Source: CAWJEL01 sp964647255
GTDB taxonomy: Bacteria > Chloroflexota > Anaerolineae > CG2-30-64-16
DNA: 64,000 nt
Assembly (NCBI GenBank): GCA_964647255.1
Contig: CAZYGI010000009.1
Span: forward strand, 19,555 to 83,554
Direction of reading: 5' to 3'
Both the position numbers and the translations under genes were made by a program. Below the pieces are notes generated by a model, which saw nothing but the letters and a program-made list of their open reading frames with translations, searched no databases and had not been told where the DNA came from. Of this stretch, positions 21,003 through 28,817 are shown in pieces (position 1 is the first letter of the stretch; every line of letters starts with the position of its first letter).

Positions 21003-21019
21003 AAGCACTCAACGATAAA

Positions 21020-21048
21020 ACTATAAGACGAGTTACTAGATTTGTCAA
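21020..21048 (-). promoter_or_regulatory. Promoter of the padR-ABC operon
   Basis: On the minus strand, TTGACA (21043-21048), a 17-bp spacer and TATAGT (21020-21025) form a near-consensus promoter 18 bp before the padR start. The AT-rich spacer is the natural place for a PadR operator. Confidence 0.8.
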
Positions 21049-21131
21049 ATCGGAAGATGCGGTTGTGGGTGGATCTTTGGCGCGGGGCGATGAGCCGTTT
21101 TTCACGTGCAAGGTCCGGCTCTTGGCATGAA

Positions 21132-21166
21132 GCGACCCGGCAGAGCGCGGCGCCCTGCCGGGTCGC
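21132..21166 (-). terminator. Hairpin after the FSTE-repeat gene pair
   Basis: Arms GCGACCCGGCAG and CTGCCGGGTCGC (21132-21143 and 21155-21166) form a 12-bp stem 39 bp past the stop of the minus-strand gene. There is no U-run, so termination efficiency is uncertain. Confidence 0.55.
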
Positions 21167-21204
21167 GTTACTTACGCCGCGGTGTCACGACTCGCACCGC
21201 GGCA

Positions 21205-23268
21205 TCACGGCCCGGCGCCGAAGGTGATCGGCTGGTAGCTGTAGTAGTCGCCCGATACATCAGTCGCCACAACTCTGTCGAAGGCATGGCGGATAGATGC
21301 ATCATAGACCCACAGATCGAGCAGATAGCAGCAGCGCGTGAACGCGGAGCCTAGCGCCGTCGCCAGGTTGATGTTGCGAAGCTGGACGGTTGTGACATCT
21401 GGCCGCGTGCCCGTGTCGTCGGTGTTCTTGAGGCCGGGTGGGCCATCGGTCGCATCCCACCACTGATGCAGCGTCGGGTAGGCAGGGAAGTAGGCGATCG
21501 CCGTCGGCGGACCGCCGCCTACCACGCGCAGCCTGAAGCCGGAGTAGTACTTGTCGGCGAACTGGCCCCAAATCTGGAACTCCTTAGCGCCGGTCTTCTC
21601 GTCGCCGCATGCGACAACCTGGGCGCCGCGGCTGCCATCCGGGTTGTTCACGTACACCTGCAGGCCATTGGGATAGGGCGCAATGACCGGCAGCGTGTTG
21701 TCCAATTGCAGATGATGCTCAACCGGCTCGCGATGCAGCCCACCGCCATCCTGCCACTCCAGCCAGAGGACATAGTGGCCGTTCGGATCCGGTGGGTTCC
21801 AGCCCAGCCCCTGGCTGTTGTTCGTGTCCCAGACCGCGAGGCGCAGGTTGTGGTTGACGCAGCCGGTGAGGGTGCCGTCGTAGGCCTTGAACCAGTTATT
21901 GGCATCCATCCAACCGCGGCTGTCTGTCTCCAGGAGCTGCTCCAGGACGCTGCCTTCCGGCGGGATGAAGCAGCCGAAGGGCGGGAAGGGCCGCGGCACG
22001 GCCAGCCGCCACCGAGTGCGGATGCCTGGCGTCGCGGGATCGTCCACCGTGCCCGGCGCCGCGGCGCCGTTCGGCCGGTAGGCCACGCGAAACTTAGTCA
22101 CGCCGGCCGCGGGCGGCACATAACCGTCCACCGGCACATAAAGCCCGCACGGCTGGCCGCGCGGGTCGGCGGTGAAGACGCCCTGATACAGGCCCGTGCC
22201 GCTGCCGCCGATGGGCACCAGGCCGCCGTCGAACTCCGAGACGAAACGCTGGTCGCCACAGAGCTTCTGAATATTCGGATCCTTGGTCACTTCAGGGACG
22301 CCGATGGCTAGCGCATCCAAGCCGAGGAAGCTGGCGCTCGGGTTGAAGGCCTTGATCAGATCCCAGTTCATCCGCGCGATGCCATCACCGAGGTTGAGCA
22401 CATCCCCATCAGTGAAGGATGTCTTACCATCGTACAAGATCTCCGTAGAGAACCAGAGCGCCTTCAGCGCCAGGTCGCGGTCGCGCGGGGTCGCGATGGC
22501 GTCCAGGCCGAAGTCCACCCCACGCTGCGGCAGGCCGGCCGGCACATCGGCAGGCAGCAGCGCGCTCTGCGGCAAGATGATCGTCCCGGTGGCGGCGGAG
22601 AGCAAGTCGCCGTCCAGCACCTGCGACTTGGTCCCAATCGCCGCCGTGCCTTCAACGGTGAACCAGATGTCAATGCTGAATTCCTTCAGCAGGCTTTGGA
22701 GCAGCCCCGGATTCTGGATGAACTGTTCACGCGGGTGGTTGGGCAGGGTGTTCACGAAGCGCAAGATGTCCGTCATCTTGCCGATGAACTGCACCCCGTC
22801 CAGCCCGATATCCCAAGTGATGTTGAACGGCTTCACCAGGGCGATGTTCGGGATGACCCAACCGGGAGTAAACAACAGGTCGCCCGCGGTAAACGCGCCC
22901 GCGGGGTGATCCACCTCGGTCGAAAAGGCAACGATCGGCCGGTCGGTATCCAGAATGTCCAGCGCATCCAGCCCCAGGTCGGGCGCGACTGCGCCCACGA
23001 ACCAGGCCGCGGTCAAGTTGGCGTTGCGCATACACACCTGGCCGGTGGGACTGAGCACGTCGCCGTCCGAGACGTGCTGGTTCCCGTCGAAAATCTTCAC
23101 GTCTCGGGCCATGAAATCTTCTTCGGTCGAGAAGGCGCTGGTCGCGCAGAGGGAGATGGGCGGGGTCGCGGCCGGCTCAACAGCCGGAGCCGATGCAGAG
23201 GCGACCGGCAGCCCAAGCGCTGTCAGCACGATCAACAGCACCGCGATTGGAGTTTTCCTGGCAGACAT
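21205..23268 (-). CDS. Secreted FSTE-repeat protein with extra C-terminal domain
   Basis: A 687-residue protein with a signal peptide (about residues 1-27, ending ASASA). I do not recognise the family. The N-terminal half holds four degenerate repeats at about residues 46-103, 114-157, 200-257 and 270-320. Each opens with F(S/T)xE, has a DGD or AGD-L in the middle and closes with (D)xGLD(A/G)(L/V/I). The C-terminal 360 residues have paired cysteines and many aromatic and Gly/Pro residues, consistent with an extracellular beta-rich domain. The acidic DGD motifs could bind calcium (inference). The adjacent upstream gene is a shorter paralogue. Start at 23268 follows AAAGGAG. Confidence 0.7.
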   Translation of the reverse strand: MSARKTPIAVLLIVLTALGLPVASASAPAVEPAATPPISLCATSAFSTEEDFMARDVKIFDGNQHVSDGDVLSPTGQVCMRNANLTAAWFVGAVAPDLGLDALDILDTDRPIVAFSTEVDHPAGAFTAGDLLFTPGWVIPNIALVKPFNITWDIGLDGVQFIGKMTDILRFVNTLPNHPREQFIQNPGLLQSLLKEFSIDIWFTVEGTAAIGTKSQVLDGDLLSAATGTIILPQSALLPADVPAGLPQRGVDFGLDAIATPRDRDLALKALWFSTEILYDGKTSFTDGDVLNLGDGIARMNWDLIKAFNPSASFLGLDALAIGVPEVTKDPNIQKLCGDQRFVSEFDGGLVPIGGSGTGLYQGVFTADPRGQPCGLYVPVDGYVPPAAGVTKFRVAYRPNGAAAPGTVDDPATPGIRTRWRLAVPRPFPPFGCFIPPEGSVLEQLLETDSRGWMDANNWFKAYDGTLTGCVNHNLRLAVWDTNNSQGLGWNPPDPNGHYVLWLEWQDGGGLHREPVEHHLQLDNTLPVIAPYPNGLQVYVNNPDGSRGAQVVACGDEKTGAKEFQIWGQFADKYYSGFRLRVVGGGPPTAIAYFPAYPTLHQWWDATDGPPGLKNTDDTGTRPDVTTVQLRNINLATALGSAFTRCCYLLDLWVYDASIRHAFDRVVATDVSGDYYSYQPITFGAGP

Positions 23269-23289
23269 CACATCAGCTCCTTTCTCGCC

Positions 23290-24288
23290 TCAGCGTACAT
23301 TCTTCAGGATGGTCGGCAGATAGCCGAGCCGGGCAAGGGTCGCGGAGCCGATGTGCAGCGCGTCCAGGCCGAGGAACTTCGCCCGCGGCTCGAACGGGCT
23401 GACCAACGTCGCGTTGGGGATCTCGACGCCATCGCCCAGCTTCAGTACATCGCCGTCGGTGAAGGCTGGCTCCTTCCGGTACAGGATCTCGGTCGAGAAG
23501 CGGAGCGTGCGGAGATCGCCGTTCCGGTTCGTCGCCACGGCGTCCAGCCCGAAGTCTACGCCGCGCGCCGGCAGCCCGGCCGGCACAACCAACGGCAGCA
23601 GATCGGCCTGGTGCAGGACGACCGTGCCGTTCAAGACCGATAACAAGTCGCCGTCCAGGATCGGCGCGCCGACCGCGCCCTGCATCTGGGAGCTTTCGGT
23701 GGAGATCCAGATGTCAACCTTGAAAGTTCCGAGCAGGTCAAACAGCAATCCGGGGTTCGCCAACCACTGGGCTCGGGTAATCACCGCCGCCCGGTTCAGG
23801 AACTCGGTGATCCCTGCAACAGTGCCGATGAATTGCAGGCCATCCAGCCCCATGTCGCGGTTAATCTGGAATTTGGTCAACAAGACTTTGTTGGGAATGG
23901 CCCCGCCGTTGGTCGCCAGCAGATCGCCGGCGGTGAACCGGCCGCGGGGATCGTCGAGCTTAGTAGAGAAGGCGACCAGGCCGGGTTCGACGTTGACGAT
24001 ATCCACGGCGTCCAGCCCGAGGTCAACGCCAATATCCCACTTCGCCAGCAGCTCTCGGTTGCGCGCGCAGACCGCGTGTGCGGGCCCCAACAGGTCGCCG
24101 TCGGAGATGATGCGGTTACCATCGGCCGGCGCCGGCCCGTCGGTATAGAAATCTTGCTCGGTCGAGAAACCGAGCTCCTTGCATGCGGGCAGATTCGAGA
24201 AGGCCTGTTCGTCGGCGCGTGCGTTCGGGACGAGAAGCAGCGCGCTCAGGAGCAGGCCAAGCAGCAGATACGTCATCATCTTTGGCAT
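23290..24288 (-). CDS. Secreted FSTE-repeat protein, short paralogue
   Basis: A 332-residue protein with a hydrophobic signal sequence ending near PNARA, consisting almost wholly of the same four FSTE...DGD...GLDA repeats as its downstream neighbour, in the same order and with the same spacing. It lacks the C-terminal domain. AAAGGAG lies seven bases before the ATG. Only 21 bp separate it from the long paralogue, so both are probably co-transcribed products of a gene duplication. Function unknown; the location outside the membrane is inferred from the signal peptide. Confidence 0.7.
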   Translation of the reverse strand: MPKMMTYLLLGLLLSALLLVPNARADEQAFSNLPACKELGFSTEQDFYTDGPAPADGNRIISDGDLLGPAHAVCARNRELLAKWDIGVDLGLDAVDIVNVEPGLVAFSTKLDDPRGRFTAGDLLATNGGAIPNKVLLTKFQINRDMGLDGLQFIGTVAGITEFLNRAAVITRAQWLANPGLLFDLLGTFKVDIWISTESSQMQGAVGAPILDGDLLSVLNGTVVLHQADLLPLVVPAGLPARGVDFGLDAVATNRNGDLRTLRFSTEILYRKEPAFTDGDVLKLGDGVEIPNATLVSPFEPRAKFLGLDALHIGSATLARLGYLPTILKNVR

Positions 24289-24594
24289 GTGGGCGCTCCT
24301 TTCGGAACCTATTGCGACCGGAAAACGTGACGCAGGCCCTCTGCCGCGGGCGCATTAACCTCCTTTCCGTGCTGCGGGTCAAAGGGCGAACAACGATGTG
24401 GGGCGTGTGACTGCGATGAAGGGGACAGTGGCGCCGAACGGAAGGCGGCAGAGCGCTTTCCGGGTTTCATTATACACCCATCGGCGGGGTTTTGACGCGG
24501 TGAATCGCGCTCTTTTCCTGCCCGTGCCTTCCGCGATTCCCAGACAAAGCTTGCATCGCCTGCGTGAATTGCATCGTATGCACTTCATGCATTG
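24289..24594. other. Intergenic region between divergent genes
   Basis: This stretch separates the FSTE-repeat genes (minus) from the sulfur operon (plus). A TATAAT on the minus strand (24469-24474) may be the -10 of the FSTE-repeat operon, but I see no good -35 with it. I see no gene here. Confidence 0.4.
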
Positions 24595-24608
24595 TTTGCT
24601 ATAGCAAA
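24595..24608. promoter_or_regulatory. Palindromic operator upstream of the sulfur operon
   Basis: TTTGCTATAGCAAA is a perfect 14-bp palindrome lying 13 bp upstream of the -35 element, a typical activator position. Nearby gcatcgtatgcacttcatgc has further partial symmetry. The first gene of the operon encodes a HTH protein that could bind here. Confidence 0.55.
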
Positions 24609-24621
24609 TAGATTTAGCGAT

Positions 24622-24650
24622 TTGACACCCGGCGTGCGTCATGTTATAGT
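24622..24650 (+). promoter_or_regulatory. Promoter of the sulfur operon
   Basis: TTGACA (24622-24627), exactly 17 bp, then TATAGT (24645-24650). Transcription should start near 24657 and read the regulator gene first. Confidence 0.8.
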
Positions 24651-24719
24651 ATTCACAAGATTGCGGCGCAGCGAACGAGATAGGATTCACTTTTCGGCAG
24701 ATGCCTCGGAGAGACGGTG

Positions 24720-25526
24720 ATGGCTGATTTAATGACGACCACACAGGTGCAAGGTCTTCTCCATATTGACCGCACAACGATCTACCGGATGGTTGAGAGC
24801 GGCCGTCTGCCGGCGATCCGGATCGGGAAGCAGTGGCGGTTCTCACGCGATGAGATCGGGCGTTGGCTGTTGCTCCAGGGGAGCGCGTCGGCGCCAGTCA
24901 TGCTGCTTGACGGAACATCCGCCGCGCCATCTTCATCTATTTCTCCGTCCCCGAAATCCACGACGACCAACTCCGAGCTGTGCGACCTGCTCCCGCAGCC
25001 GTGCAGCCAACTGATCCAGGATGCTTTTGCCGACATCTTGGGCGTGATGATGGTCATCACCGATATGCAGGGCCAGCCAGTGACCCGGATCAGCAATCCG
25101 TGCGGGTTCTACGCGACCGTGATCCGCGACCCCGAAGACCTGGGGCGATGCGTTGAGACGTGGCAGCAATTGGCTACCGATCCCGCCATCGAACCGCGGT
25201 TTTTCCCCAATGAAATGGGGCTGCTCTGCGCCCGAGGGCTTGTCCGGTTGGGCAGTGACTTGAAGGGGATGGTCGTCATTGGCGGGATCGCGCCCGAAGT
25301 CTGGCCGCCGGCCCCAGAACAATTGGCGTGTCTGGCCGAGACGTTCGGTCTGAACCCGGCCGACATCGCAGTGAACGCGGACGCCGTCTACCGCCTGGAT
25401 CGAGCCGCGCAGGAGAAGGCGCTGCGCTCCGTCCAACGGATTGCCGATATCTATTCACACATCGTCGAAGATCGGAACCTTTTGTGCGGTCGCCTCCAGG
25501 CGATCGCGTCGCTGACAGCGCTCTAG
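24720..25526 (+). CDS. HTH-PocR sensory regulator
   Basis: This 268-residue protein joins an excisionase-type (MerR-like) DNA-binding domain (residues 5-52: MTTTQVQGLLHIDRTTIYR, then RLPAIRIGKQWRF) to a PocR domain (about 96-250) through a Ser/Pro linker. The PocR part keeps three cysteines, Cys128, Cys144 and Cys170 (in LLCARGLV), at positions typical of this ligand-sensing fold. It is therefore a one-component regulator. It heads an operon with sulfide oxidation and sulfur-carrier genes, so a sulfur or redox signal is likely but unproven. Start is the ATG at 24720, preceded by GGAGAG. Confidence 0.82.
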   Translation: MADLMTTTQVQGLLHIDRTTIYRMVESGRLPAIRIGKQWRFSRDEIGRWLLLQGSASAPVMLLDGTSAAPSSSISPSPKSTTTNSELCDLLPQPCSQLIQDAFADILGVMMVITDMQGQPVTRISNPCGFYATVIRDPEDLGRCVETWQQLATDPAIEPRFFPNEMGLLCARGLVRLGSDLKGMVVIGGIAPEVWPPAPEQLACLAETFGLNPADIAVNADAVYRLDRAAQEKALRSVQRIADIYSHIVEDRNLLCGRLQAIASLTAL

Positions 25527-25586
25527 AAGTTGAGCGCTGGCAACTGGATTGGACCCCGGGTGGATCTCTAAAGGAGAGTCTCGTCT

Positions 25587-26819
25587 ATGAAGAAACTTCT
25601 GGTTCTCGGCGCCGGCACCGCCGGCACGATGGTCGTCAACCGTCTTTGCCGTTTGCTCGACACCGAAGAGTGGAAGATCACCATTGTTGATCCCCACGAG
25701 ACGCATTATTACCAGCCCGGCTTTCTGTTCATCCCCTTCGGGATGTACAGCAAGAACGACGTCGTCAAAGCTAAGCGCGACTTCATCCCGCCGGGCGTCG
25801 AACTCATCATGGCGCAGGCCGATGTCATCGAACCCGACCAAAACCGCGTCAAACTCGCCGAGGGCCGGATCCTCCCCTACGATTTCCTGGTGATCGCCAC
25901 CGGTGCGCAGACCCGGCCCGAAGAGACGCCGGGGCTGCAGGAGCACGAGTGGCACAAGTCCATCCACGACTTCTACACCATCGAGGGGGCACTAGATCTG
26001 GCTAAATATCTGCGCACCTGGCAGGGCGGCCGCATGGTCGTCAACGTAGTTGAAAACCCGATCAAGTGCCCGGTGGCGCCGCTGGAATTCCTGATGTTGG
26101 CCGATTGGTTCTTCCATGAGCAGGGGATGCGCGACCGGGTCGAGCTGATCTACGCCACGCCGTTGTCCGGCGCGTTCACCAAACCCATCGCGGCCAAGCA
26201 CCTGGGCTACATCCTGGAGCAGAAGAACATCAAGGTCGTGCCAGACTTCATGGTCGAGCATGTGGATCCGGACGCCAAGAAGCTAGTGCACTACGACGAG
26301 AGCGAGATCGAGTACGACCTGTTGGTCACCGTTCCGCTGAACAAAGGGGATGAGCTGTTGGCCCGGTCTGAGATGGGGGATGAGCTGAACTTCGTGCCCG
26401 TGGACAAGCACACCTTCCTCTCGCCCAAGTGGCAGAACATCTTCGTGCTGGGCGATGCGGCCGCGGTGCCCACCTCCAAGGCCGGCTCGGTGGCCCATTT
26501 CGCGGTGGATTGCTTCGCCGAGAATTTTTTGCGCCACGTGGACGGACTGGAGATGCTGCCGACCTTCGACGGTCACGCCAACTGCTTCATCGAGTCCGGC
26601 TTTGGCAAAGGTCTGCTGATTGACTTCAACTACGATGTGGAACCGCTGCCCGGCCGTTACCCGTTGCCCGGCGTCGGCCCCTTCACACTGCTGCAAGAGT
26701 CCGAGATGAACCACTGGGGCAAGCTGATGTTCCGCTGGATGTACTGGAACATCCTGTTGAAAGGCCAGGAGCTGCCGTTGCCCGCGCGGATGAGCATGTC
26801 CGGCAAGTGGCGGAAGTAA
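25587..26819 (+). CDS. sqr: Sulfide:quinone oxidoreductase family flavoprotein
   Basis: This 410-residue FAD protein probably oxidises sulfide and passes electrons to quinone at the membrane. The FAD motif GAGTAG is at residues 8-13, ATGAQTRPE at 104-112, and a second FAD motif FVLGDAAAVPTSKAG at 286-300. Redox cysteines include Cys161 (NPIKCPVAPLEF) and Cys333. The C-terminal MFRWMYWNILLKG stretch is a plausible amphipathic membrane anchor. AAAGGAG precedes the ATG. The next genes encode DUF1641, DsrC-like and DsrE2-like proteins, which supports a sulfur role over an NADH dehydrogenase role. Confidence 0.88.
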   Translation: MKKLLVLGAGTAGTMVVNRLCRLLDTEEWKITIVDPHETHYYQPGFLFIPFGMYSKNDVVKAKRDFIPPGVELIMAQADVIEPDQNRVKLAEGRILPYDFLVIATGAQTRPEETPGLQEHEWHKSIHDFYTIEGALDLAKYLRTWQGGRMVVNVVENPIKCPVAPLEFLMLADWFFHEQGMRDRVELIYATPLSGAFTKPIAAKHLGYILEQKNIKVVPDFMVEHVDPDAKKLVHYDESEIEYDLLVTVPLNKGDELLARSEMGDELNFVPVDKHTFLSPKWQNIFVLGDAAAVPTSKAGSVAHFAVDCFAENFLRHVDGLEMLPTFDGHANCFIESGFGKGLLIDFNYDVEPLPGRYPLPGVGPFTLLQESEMNHWGKLMFRWMYWNILLKGQELPLPARMSMSGKWRK

Positions 26820-26829
26820 GGGGGACGCG

Positions 26830-27510
26830 ATGGACCAGGACATGGCAGCGCTGAATCAGAAGCTCGATCTTCTGACAGCCCAAGTCCAGTACCTTACCGA
26901 ACAGGCACAGCTCGCAGAGCGCGGCCGCCAGGAACGCACCGAGCTGATGCGCGATGTGATGCCGATTGTCAACGATGGCTTCCGTCTGGCAACCGAGCAA
27001 TTGGAAGAAGTCCAGGAATACGTTGACCTGGGCGACCTGCTGCGCATCCTCAAACGGCTGCTGCGCAACGGGCGGCACATTGAGACGCTGCTCGACCAGC
27101 TTGAGAGCGTCATGGATTTGGTGCAGACCGTCGGCCCGATCACCGATCAGGCGTTCGAGAAGGCCGTGGATGTGATGCAGGCGGCGGAGCACAAGGGCTA
27201 TTTCGCCTTCGCCAGGGGCGGCATGCAGATCGCAGACAACGTCGTCACTTCGTTCACCGAGGACGACGTCAAGAAGCTGGGCGATAACATCGTGCTGATC
27301 CTGAACGTCGTCAAAGACATGACCCAGCCCGAGATCATGGGCCTGGTGCGCGGCATCGTTTCGGATGTCGAAGTGGAGGTGGCGAAGCCGGTGTCCAACG
27401 TCTCGCTGCCGGCTTTGCTCGGCTCGCTGCGCGATCCGCAGGTCCGTCGCGGCCTGGCGCTGACCCTGCGCATCCTGCGCGTGATCGGCGCCCGGGCAGC
27501 CGTGGTGTGA
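26830..27510 (+). CDS. DUF1641 domain protein
   Basis: This 226-residue helical protein has the DUF1641 features (LLRILKRLLRNGRHIETLLDQLESV, then the VVTSFTEDDVKKLGDNI region and GLVRG). An N-terminal coiled coil covers about residues 5-45. DUF1641 proteins are often found beside SQR-like flavoproteins and formate-dehydrogenase-like genes; biochemical function is unknown. It begins ten bases after sqr, so translational coupling and a shared complex are plausible. Confidence 0.85.
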   Translation: MDQDMAALNQKLDLLTAQVQYLTEQAQLAERGRQERTELMRDVMPIVNDGFRLATEQLEEVQEYVDLGDLLRILKRLLRNGRHIETLLDQLESVMDLVQTVGPITDQAFEKAVDVMQAAEHKGYFAFARGGMQIADNVVTSFTEDDVKKLGDNIVLILNVVKDMTQPEIMGLVRGIVSDVEVEVAKPVSNVSLPALLGSLRDPQVRRGLALTLRILRVIGARAAVV

Positions 27511-27575
27511 CGCGGGGACACGGAGATGCAGGGTTTTCACCTTGACGGACCGATGCCCCGGTTCACCGATCTGCC

Positions 27576-27623
27576 AACCGACCAACAAACCAACCAACGA
27601 ACCAACTAACCAACCAACAATCC
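27576..27623. repeat. Octad word array before the dsrC-like gene
   Basis: Six 8-nt words (aaccgacc, aacaaacc, aaccaacg, aaccaact, aaccaacc, aacaatcc) run in tandem and end directly before the AGGAGG of the next gene. Confidence 0.85.
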
Positions 27624-27637
27624 AGGAGGACAAACAC

Positions 27638-27958
27638 ATGGCAACCAAAGTCATCGCAGGCAAGACCGTTCAAGTCAACGACGAGGGGTTCCTCACCAAC
27701 GCGGCGGAGTGGACCAAGGAAATGGCGCCGGAGATCGCCAAGGAAGAGGGCATTGCGGCCCTGACCGATGCCCATTGGAAGGTGATTGACTACTGCCGCG
27801 AGGCCGCAAAGGGGCTGGGCGGCAAGTCGCCCACGCTGCGCCAGATCACGGCTGGCGCCGGCGTTTCGACCAAGGATCTCTTCGCACTGTTCCCGAAGGG
27901 CCCGGCCAAGAAGGTCGCGCACATTGCCGGCCTGGGCAAGCCTGAGGGGTGTGTTTGA
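27638..27958 (+). CDS. DsrC/TusE-family sulfur carrier, single-cysteine type
   Basis: A 106-residue DsrC/TusE-fold protein. DsrC proteins carry sulfur as persulfide or trisulfide on C-terminal cysteines. The penultimate Cys105 of the conserved GKPEGCV ending is present, but the second cysteine, normally eleven residues earlier, is replaced by Ala94. This resembles TusE and DsrC-like proteins that accept sulfur rather than dissimilatory DsrC, which needs both. No dsrAB was seen in this window. AGGAGGA lies upstream of the ATG. It is paired with a DsrE2-like protein, a usual partner. Confidence 0.9.
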   Translation: MATKVIAGKTVQVNDEGFLTNAAEWTKEMAPEIAKEEGIAALTDAHWKVIDYCREAAKGLGGKSPTLRQITAGAGVSTKDLFALFPKGPAKKVAHIAGLGKPEGCV

Positions 27959-27959
27959 G

Positions 27960-28026
27960 CTTGAAAGCTGGAACCTGTAAGCTAAATGCCAGTTTCGAGC
28001 TTCGAGCTTCCAGTTTCAAACTTCCG
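27960..28026. repeat. Inverted heptad word array between dsrC-like and dsrE2-like genes
   Basis: Words gagcttc, gagcttc, cagtttc, aaacttc on the right are opposed by gcttgaaagctggaac on the left. The array is inside the operon. Confidence 0.7.
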
Positions 28027-28051
28027 TTATCACAAGAAAGGAGACAGTTCC

Positions 28052-28555
28052 GTGGCTGACGAAACTCGCAAAGTCGCGTTCATCTGCTCAAAGGGCGACC
28101 TGGACATGGCGTACCCGGCCCTGGTGATGGGCTGGGCCGCGCTCGGCAACGGCATTGATGTGACGATCTTTTTCACCTTCTGGGGCATGGACATGATCAC
28201 CAAGTCCCGGCAGAACCGGCTGGGACTTAACCCGGTCGGCAAGACCAGCATGAAGTTCAAGATGATGGGGCTGCCGACCGGCAACCTCGGCATCCCGAAC
28301 ATCCTGTCCATCATCCCCGGCATGACCGCGTTCACCTCCTGGTTCATGAAGAAGAAGATTGCGGGCGTCGGCGCACCGCCGGTGGGCGAATACCTCCAGA
28401 TGTTGGTGGACGGCGGCGCCAAGCTCTACGCGTGCAAGATGTCGGTGGACATGATGGGGCTGAAGAAGGAAGACTTCGTGGACGGCGTCATTGACATCGT
28501 CACGGCCAGCGACTTCATGGACATGACCGAGGGCGCGCAGATCCTCTTCATCTGA
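28052..28555 (+). CDS. DsrE2-like sulfurtransferase (DsrE/F/H fold)
   Basis: This 167-residue protein matches the DsrE2 group: ICSKGDLDMAYPAL at the start, FFTFWGMDMI, and LYACKMSVDMMGL near the end. Cys128 in YACKM is the likely persulfide-carrying residue, with Cys12 as a second cysteine. DsrE2-type proteins move sulfane sulfur between rhodanese, TusA and DsrC-like carriers. A hydrophobic segment near residues 82-98 may contact the membrane. The start is GTG at 28052 with AAAGGAG eight bases upstream. It is the last gene of the sulfur operon. Confidence 0.88.
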   Translation: MADETRKVAFICSKGDLDMAYPALVMGWAALGNGIDVTIFFTFWGMDMITKSRQNRLGLNPVGKTSMKFKMMGLPTGNLGIPNILSIIPGMTAFTSWFMKKKIAGVGAPPVGEYLQMLVDGGAKLYACKMSVDMMGLKKEDFVDGVIDIVTASDFMDMTEGAQILFI

Positions 28556-28572
28556 GAGAGCTGAAGAAAGCA

Positions 28573-28626
28573 GAAACGGGGGTGTTTTGAGCTGCTATGC
28601 CGCTCAAAACACCCCCGTTTCTTTTC
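28573..28626 (+). terminator. Terminator of the sulfur operon
   Basis: A 20-bp perfect stem (28573-28592 and 28602-28621, outer part GAAACGGGGGTG) with a 9-nt loop is followed by TTTTCT. It begins 17 bp after the dsrE2-like stop codon. Confidence 0.9.
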
Positions 28627-28764
28627 TAGCGAACGCCGCCGTGGAGGTAGTCCTGCAAGCTCCGTTGATGGCCGGCGATATTGTACGCGGGGACCGACGA
28701 GACGGCAAACTGACCGTGACGATCAAGGTGGCAGCCCAGGAGCCGGCGGCTGTCTGCAAAAGGC

Positions 28765-28806
28765 GCAGGGTCCACGATCCCCGGCGCCGGGGATCGTGGA
28801 CCCTGC
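28765..28806. terminator. Perfect 42-bp palindrome
   Basis: Two exact 21-nt arms meet without a spacer at 28785/28786 (centre CCCGGCGCCGGG). It lies just past the end of the minus-strand secreted protein gene and is probably its terminator; no T-run follows on that strand. It is the second spacerless palindrome of about 40 bp in the window. Confidence 0.6.
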
Positions 28807-28817
28807 TGGGGGAAATA

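Noticed and set aside
24720..25526. Phage excisionase
   Set aside because: The excisionase-type HTH is only the N-terminal fifth; the rest is a PocR sensory domain in a metabolic operon.
27576..27623. CRISPR-like appearance of the ACCAACCA array
   Set aside because: Units are 8 nt with no spacers and there are no cas genes.
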